A stretch of 64,000 nt of DNA, from NCBI GenBank assembly GCA_964605235.1, contig CAZSBB010000008.1:62001-126000 (forward strand), given 5' to 3'. Numbering within the stretch: the first letter of the stretch is position 1; every line of letters begins with the position of its first letter. This stretch comes from CAZSBB01 sp964605235 (lineage in GTDB: Bacteria > Planctomycetota > Phycisphaerae > Phycisphaerales > Phycisphaeraceae). The notes below the pieces were generated by a model. The model worked only from the letters and a program-made list of their open reading frames with translations, ran no database searches and was not told where the DNA came from. This document shows positions 60,387 through 64,000 of the stretch, piece by piece. The position numbers and the translations under genes were made by a program.

Positions 60387-61658
60387 CTAGGCTTGCTGCA
60401 TCCGCGCAGCCAGCTGGTGGAAGGATTCCGTCAGCACATGCACGGGCGCGGAGGTCGTGTGCTGACGCACCATGTGAATGCACGGGTGCAGCAGTTTGTT
60501 GGTCACGCGCTCGAGCAGTTGTTCGATCTGCTGCTTCTGGTCGTCGGCCAGGTCGGGGCAGCGTTTGAAGAACCGCGCCAGCTCGGCCTTGCGGACTTCC
60601 ACCGCGTCGGCGTTGAGCTGCACGATCAGCGGGCGGGCCTGGTGGGCGGTGAGCCATTGCTCGAACTCGCCGATCTCCTCGTCGAGGATGTGCTCACAGG
60701 CGCCCAGTTGCTCCAGGCGGAAACGCTTGTTTTCCTCGACGATCCGGCCGATGGCGTCCACGTCGTACAGATAGGTCTGCGCCAGCTCGCCCACGCCCGG
60801 CTCCACGTTGCGCGGGACCGCCAGGTCGATGATGAAGAGCGGACGCTGCCGGCGTTGCAGTTGAGCTTTCTTCACCCGCTCGACGGTGAGGAACGGCACC
60901 GGGCAACGGGTCGCCATGATGACGATGTCCGCTGCGGTCAGGGCGCTGTCGAGTTCACCAAAGGGAATGGCGGAGCCGTGGCAGGAATCCGCCAGCACTT
61001 TGGCGTTGGCGAGGGTGCGGGTGGTGACGGTGAAGTTTTTCGCGCCGCTGTCGCGCAGGTACTGACAGGTGAGCTGCGCCATTTCCCCAGCGCCGACAAC
61101 CAGCGTCTGCTTGTCGTCGAAGTCGCTGAACACCTGGCGGGCGATGTCCACGGCAATGGAGGGCATCGAGAGCTTGCGGTCGGCTATGCCCGTCTCGCTG
61201 CGAATGCGTTTGGCGACGGCGAAGGCGTGGTTGAACAGCCCGTTGAGCAGCCGGCCGGTGGCGCCTTGCTCGCACGCCAGAGCGTAGGCGGCGCGGACCT
61301 GATTGATGATCTGATTCTCGCCCAGCACCATGGAGTCGAGGCCACTGCACACGCGGAAGAGATGGCGAATCGCCTGCTCGCCGGCGAGGGTGTACAGATG
61401 GGTGCGGAACGACTGCACGGGCAGGTCGCGGGCCTGGGCGATGAAGCTGACGATTTCATTGACGCCGACTTGATCGCTGGGGCTGGCGACGATGATTTCC
61501 ACACGGTTGCAGGTGGAGACGATGACGGCTTCGGCGTCAGGATGCCGATTGCGCAGCAGCAGCAATGCGGTGGCGGCCCCATCATGGCTGAAGGCGAGTT
61601 GTTCGCGGACTTCCACCGGCGCGGTGCGATGGTTCAGGCCGATCAGCAGAATGCCCAT
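60387..61658 (-). CDS. hemA: Glutamyl-tRNA reductase
   Basis: 423 residues from ATG 61658, which shares its A with the ccmD stop (TGATG); GAAGAAGGTG lies upstream. Catalytic Cys in VIVSTCNRVEIIVAS; the substrate domain has LNHRTAPVEVREQLAF and RHLFRVCSGLDSMVLGENQI; the NADPH domain has TLVVGAGEMAQL and RPLFIIDLAVPRNVEP; a C-terminal dimerisation helix completes it. It reduces Glu-tRNA to glutamate-1-semialdehyde, the first step of haem synthesis in the C5 pathway. Coupling with ccm genes puts haem supply and cytochrome c maturation under one transcript. Confidence 0.95.
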   Translation of the reverse strand: MGILLIGLNHRTAPVEVREQLAFSHDGAATALLLLRNRHPDAEAVIVSTCNRVEIIVASPSDQVGVNEIVSFIAQARDLPVQSFRTHLYTLAGEQAIRHLFRVCSGLDSMVLGENQIINQVRAAYALACEQGATGRLLNGLFNHAFAVAKRIRSETGIADRKLSMPSIAVDIARQVFSDFDDKQTLVVGAGEMAQLTCQYLRDSGAKNFTVTTRTLANAKVLADSCHGSAIPFGELDSALTAADIVIMATRCPVPFLTVERVKKAQLQRRQRPLFIIDLAVPRNVEPGVGELAQTYLYDVDAIGRIVEENKRFRLEQLGACEHILDEEIGEFEQWLTAHQARPLIVQLNADAVEVRKAELARFFKRCPDLADDQKQQIEQLLERVTNKLLHPCIHMVRQHTTSAPVHVLTESFHQLAARMQQA

Positions 61659-61786
61659 CACACACCTTCTTCCATTTGCCGACGACGCGCCAGGCGGCGG
61701 GATTCGAGGTAGAGACTCACGGCATAGCCCCACATGACGGTCAGGGCCACGGCATATCCGAGGAGCACGTAGTGTTGCGGGGTCAC
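61658..61786 (-). CDS. ccmD: CcmD-like small membrane protein
   Basis: 42 residues from GTG 61786, overlapping the ccmC stop by 4 nt (GTGA) and sharing one base with the hemA start. Sequence pattern: HYVLLGYAVALTVMWGYAVS (one membrane helix), then YLESRRLARRRQMEE, a basic tail. That is the standard CcmD layout: helix with a conserved Tyr, then a positively charged cytoplasmic end. CcmD helps release haem-loaded CcmE from CcmABC. The gene is very short; its position between ccmC and hemA with overlaps on both sides supports it. Confidence 0.8.
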   Translation of the reverse strand: MTPQHYVLLGYAVALTVMWGYAVSLYLESRRLARRRQMEEGV

Positions 61787-62514
61787 AGCGCTTCTCCCAC
61801 GAGTTTGGACCGCAGAGCGGAAGAGTGATGCAGCGCACCGGCGGCGTGATCGGCTTCGTGCGCCAGTTCACGGGCGGTGCGCAGTGTCCGGTTCAGGCGA
61901 TAGCGGGCGCGAACCAGTCCCACGCTCAGCAGGGTGACGGGGACGAACCACACCAGCAGGGTGAGCTTCATGCTCGGCGCCAGGCCGATGGATACCGGAT
62001 GAATGTCCTGGGGCATGAGCTTGGTGGACAGGTAAACCAGCGGTACGTCGAGGAAGGCGATCAGGCCGTAGACGGCACAGATCAGGGCGCGACGTTGGCC
62101 GGACTCCACGGAGGGTCGGATCATGAGGTAGACGACGTAGAGCAGCCAGAGGACGAGGCTGAAGGTCAGGCGCGGGCTCCAGGTCCACCAGTGTCCCCAG
62201 GCGCTGCGGCCCCAGATCATGCCGGTGAGCAGCACGACGGTGCAGAACACCACCGCGACCTTGGCGGCGGCGTCGGCGAGATCGTCCCACCACAACTGGC
62301 GCTGCCAGAGGTAGCCGACGCTGGCGATGAAGACCACCATGGCGGCAAAGAAGGTGTTGATCGCCGAGGGCAGGTGGATGTAGAAGATTTTCTGGACCAC
62401 GCCCATGGTCTGCTCCTGGGGGGTCCAGAAGGCGGTCATCCCCAGGGCGCCGGCGAAGGCAAGCAGCGTGACCAGCCAATAGAGTTTTTCGGCTTTGCTG
62501 ACAGAGCTGGACAT
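61783..62514 (-). CDS. ccmC: Haem exporter / cytochrome c assembly protein CcmC
   Basis: 243 residues, six helices. The tryptophan-rich haem-handling loop is WGRSAWGHWWTWSPRLT; the usual Asp after the third Trp pair is Ser here. Two periplasmic histidines that ligate haem are in FYIHLPSAINTFF and PQDIHPVSIGLAPS. With CcmAB and CcmD it delivers haem to CcmE. It is close enough to the CcsA/ResC family that the ccmA-ccmB-ccmC-ccmD order is what fixes the name. Followed directly by ccmD. Confidence 0.9.
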   Translation of the reverse strand: MSSSVSKAEKLYWLVTLLAFAGALGMTAFWTPQEQTMGVVQKIFYIHLPSAINTFFAAMVVFIASVGYLWQRQLWWDDLADAAAKVAVVFCTVVLLTGMIWGRSAWGHWWTWSPRLTFSLVLWLLYVVYLMIRPSVESGQRRALICAVYGLIAFLDVPLVYLSTKLMPQDIHPVSIGLAPSMKLTLLVWFVPVTLLSVGLVRARYRLNRTLRTARELAHEADHAAGALHHSSALRSKLVGEAL

Positions 62515-62561
62515 GGCGGGGGCTCCGGGTTTGCGTTCAGTTAAGCCGGCGGAAGTTTCAT

Positions 62562-62619
62562 TTAGCCCTGGGTCACTGACCCGGGGCGGTCAGCCTCCGG
62601 CGGCGCGCCGGGGGCTCAA
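62562..62619. repeat. Diverged family B palindromes between ccmB and ccmC
   Basis: TTAGCCCTGGGTCACTGACC begins one hairpin (62562-62586) and CCTCCGGCGGCGCGCCGGGG another (62594-62619). Both share the TTAGCCC / GGGGGCT ends of family B. Confidence 0.5.
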
Positions 62620-62633
62620 TGAGCTTCCAGTGG

Positions 62634-63386
62634 TCAGGGTTCGAGCACGATCTCGAACACCAGCCAGCTCGCCACGAGGAAGATCAGGTCGAACGCTCCG
62701 AGCACCGCCAGGCCGCTGGTCGTCAGTTCCTGGCCATCCCGGAAGACCTTCACCAGCAGTTGGGTGGAGGTGATGACCAGCGGCAGCGAGATCGGGAAGA
62801 CGAGCATCGCCAGCAGCCCGCCCTGCAACCTCGTGGACGACACTAAAGCTGCAAACAGCGTGCCGACGGCAGCGAAACCCGTCAAACTCAACGCCATGAC
62901 CAGCACAAACGCCCCCGGAGCCGCCGACAGGTCGAAATGAAACAGTACGATCGCGGCGGGCGTCACCACTAAAACCAGCATCAGCATGAAGATAAGGTTG
63001 CTCAGCAGTTTGGCGGCGTAAATCAGCCCGCGATCCAGCGGGGCCAGCAGCAAACCCTCCATCGCCCCGTCATGGCGCTCGACCGCCATGGTCTTCTCAA
63101 AACATAGAACCCCGCCAAACAGGTATGCCACCCATAAGATTGCCGTCGCCCCCCCCCCGGAAGTTTCCCCGGAAGTTCCCCCGGATGTTGTCCCAGCGGC
63201 TGGGGTAGCGATTCCGGGGGCAGGGGCAGCGACAGGACCCGCTTCCTGGGCTCCCAGTCCCAACCCCAGCACCACGATGATCAAAAGACCCAGCACCACC
63301 ACCAGCCCGATGGTTTGCCGGGTGCGCAGCTCGATGCGCAGGTCCTTGCCCACCAGCAGTCCGACTTGACGCACGGCGTGCAGCAT
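62634..63386 (-). CDS. ccmB: Haem ABC transporter permease CcmB
   Basis: 250 residues from ATG 63386. First helix region LLVGKDLRIELRTRQTIGLV with VVLGLLIIVVLGLGLG, then the CcmB hallmark ILWVAYLFGGVLCFEKTMAV followed by ERHDGAMEGLLLAPLDRG. Five more helices follow. Between helix 1 and ILWVAYL there is an unusual ~45-residue loop rich in Ala, Gly, Pro and Thr, part of which is coded by a G10 tract (coding strand; 63149-63158). Partner of CcmA and CcmC. Confidence 0.9.
   Translation of the reverse strand: MLHAVRQVGLLVGKDLRIELRTRQTIGLVVVLGLLIIVVLGLGLGAQEAGPVAAPAPGIATPAAGTTSGGTSGETSGGGATAILWVAYLFGGVLCFEKTMAVERHDGAMEGLLLAPLDRGLIYAAKLLSNLIFMLMLVLVVTPAAIVLFHFDLSAAPGAFVLVMALSLTGFAAVGTLFAALVSSTRLQGGLLAMLVFPISLPLVITSTQLLVKVFRDGQELTTSGLAVLGAFDLIFLVASWLVFEIVLEP
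63149..63158 (-). repeat. G10 homopolymer within ccmB
   Basis: Ten consecutive C on the plus strand, G on the coding strand, within the Gly-rich loop of CcmB. One base gained or lost would shift the frame. Confidence 0.9.
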
Positions 63387-63417
63387 GGCTTTACAACGCT
63401 CCCCCGTCAGACATAAC

Positions 63418-63526
63418 CACCGAGCCACAGAGAACACCGAGCAATGCCCACAGAGAATCACGACACAAATTGAGCGTGGACTGACAACTCATGGCTAAAC
63501 TCTGTGTTCTCTGTGACTCTGTGGTG
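63418..63526. repeat. Palindromic intergenic repeat, family D (diverged)
   Basis: Left arm from 63418 (CACCGAGCCACAGAGAACAC) and right arm 63500-63526 (ends GTGACTCTGTGGTG) are imperfect reverse complements. It occupies the ccmA-ccmB gap; compare 33667-33746. Confidence 0.6.
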
Positions 63527-63540
63527 AACTCGTACACTGC

Positions 63541-64000
63541 TTATCCCCCCGCCACTTCGCGCAGCACTTCCGCAGCGGTCAGCCGGGACGTCGGCCGATC
63601 AATGACCACCCGTCCCTGCCGCAGCACGATGGCGTGCCGCGCCAGGCGCAGGCTCTGGGCGAGGTCATGGTTGGACAGGATGATGGTTCGGCCGTCCTCA
63701 TGCAGTTGGGTCAGCAGCTTTTCCAGATCATCCGTGGAAGGTGCGTCGAGCCCGGCAAAGGGTTCATCCGCGAGCAGCAGCGGCGGGTTGTGCATCAGGG
63801 CGCGGGCGATGGACACGCGCTGGCTCATGCCCCGGCTGAGGTTCCGCACCGGCTCCAGGGCGCGGTGGCGCAGGCGCACGGCTTCGAGCAGTTCCAGGGC
63901 GCGTTCGGTGGCGTGGGCGACGCCATAGAGCTTGCCGAAGAATTCGAGGTTCTCCAGCACGGTCAGGTCGCGGTAGAGGATCGGCTGATGGCTGATGACG
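63541..64000 (-). CDS. ccmA: Haem ABC transporter ATPase CcmA (partial, 5' end off the right edge)
   Basis: The frame stays open to the right edge, giving 153 C-terminal codons. Visible: VISHQPILYRDLTVLENLEF (Q-loop region typical of CcmA), signature NLSRGMSQRVSIARAL, Walker B PLLLADEPFAGLD, and H-loop IILSNHD. The N-terminus with Walker A lies outside. It powers haem transfer with CcmB and CcmC, whose genes follow on the same strand. Confidence 0.9.
   Translation of the reverse strand, partial: VISHQPILYRDLTVLENLEFFGKLYGVAHATERALELLEAVRLRHRALEPVRNLSRGMSQRVSIARALMHNPPLLLADEPFAGLDAPSTDDLEKLLTQLHEDGRTIILSNHDLAQSLRLARHAIVLRQGRVVIDRPTSRLTAAEVLREVAGG

Noticed and set aside
1..64000. CRISPR arrays, rRNA and tRNA genes
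   Set aside because: I looked through all intergenic gaps and found no direct-repeat array with spacers, no rRNA-like sequence and no convincing tRNA cloverleaf; a covariance-model search would be decisive for tRNAs.

Overview
The window is a GC-rich bacterial chromosome segment, roughly two thirds G+C by eye, with genes on both strands and no rRNA or tRNA genes that I could find. The content points to the Planctomycetota, most likely a Phycisphaerae-like lineage. Reasons: a solute-binding protein fused to its sugar permease, a second permease with a very large extracytoplasmic insertion, a PcRGLX/YetA-like giant exported protein, a planctomycete-style FmdB C-terminus, large multihaem cytochromes, and dense palindromic intergenic repeats. 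This is inference from gene style; no rRNA is present to test it. FliS suggests a flagellated cell. Ccm genes and many haem-binding motifs imply a respiratory lifestyle.

Region by region. 1-3876: a giant exported protein cut by the left edge. 4-7.7 kb: rpsR, then an ECF sigma factor / anti-sigma / exported-protein operon. 7.9-11.9 kb: an MMPL (HpnN-like) exporter and an N-acylglucosamine 2-epimerase-like enzyme. 12.2-17.4 kb: surface-polysaccharide genes (ABC exporter permease and ATPase with a Wzt-like tail, sulfotransferase, glycosyltransferase, sugar-nucleotide epimerase). 17.5-20.8 kb: a CheY-like protein facing a CHASE-PAS hybrid kinase. 21-23 kb: ligA. 23.2-27.9 kb: an unusual sugar ABC importer without its ATPase. 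28-44.7 kb: mostly housekeeping and carbon metabolism (tmk, fliS, gltX, a Gfo/Idh oxidoreductase, pdxA, tkt, a TolQ/ExbB protein, alpha-glucan phosphorylase, thiL, and a tsaE-yacG fusion). 44.7-46.2 kb: fumC.

The most interesting part is 46.3-59.5 kb. It encodes a sigma54-dependent NtrC-type response regulator, a YgbA (NO-associated) protein, a PhnD-like periplasmic binding protein, a HAMP protein that ends after a DHp-like helix, a sensor histidine kinase, and then a tight operon of four multihaem c-type cytochromes plus a cysteine-less thioredoxin-fold/TPR protein. The four cytochromes together carry 53 haem-binding motifs: 48 CxxCH, three CX4CH and two CX3CH. A very good sigma54 promoter match (TGGCAC-N5-GTGC, with exact GG-N10-GC spacing) lies in the gap just before the first cytochrome gene. 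My reading is a regulated quinol-to-periplasm electron-transfer module. Its control resembles the AioX-AioS-AioR logic: PhnD-like sensor, kinase, NtrC-type regulator. The substrate or terminal acceptor cannot be told from the sequence.

59.5-60.4 kb is a short low-GC island with a MuB/TniB-like ATPase whose P-loop is degenerate. The right end (60.4-64 kb, minus strand) is a ccmABCD-hemA operon for haem synthesis and cytochrome c maturation, fitting the demand made by the cytochrome operon next door; ccmA runs off the edge. Several genes without a Shine-Dalgarno sequence have a -10-like hexamer 6-11 nt before the start codon, which suggests leaderless transcripts. Four or five families of palindromic repeats occupy intergenic gaps, and one pair lies inside the apparent 5' end of a cytochrome gene.
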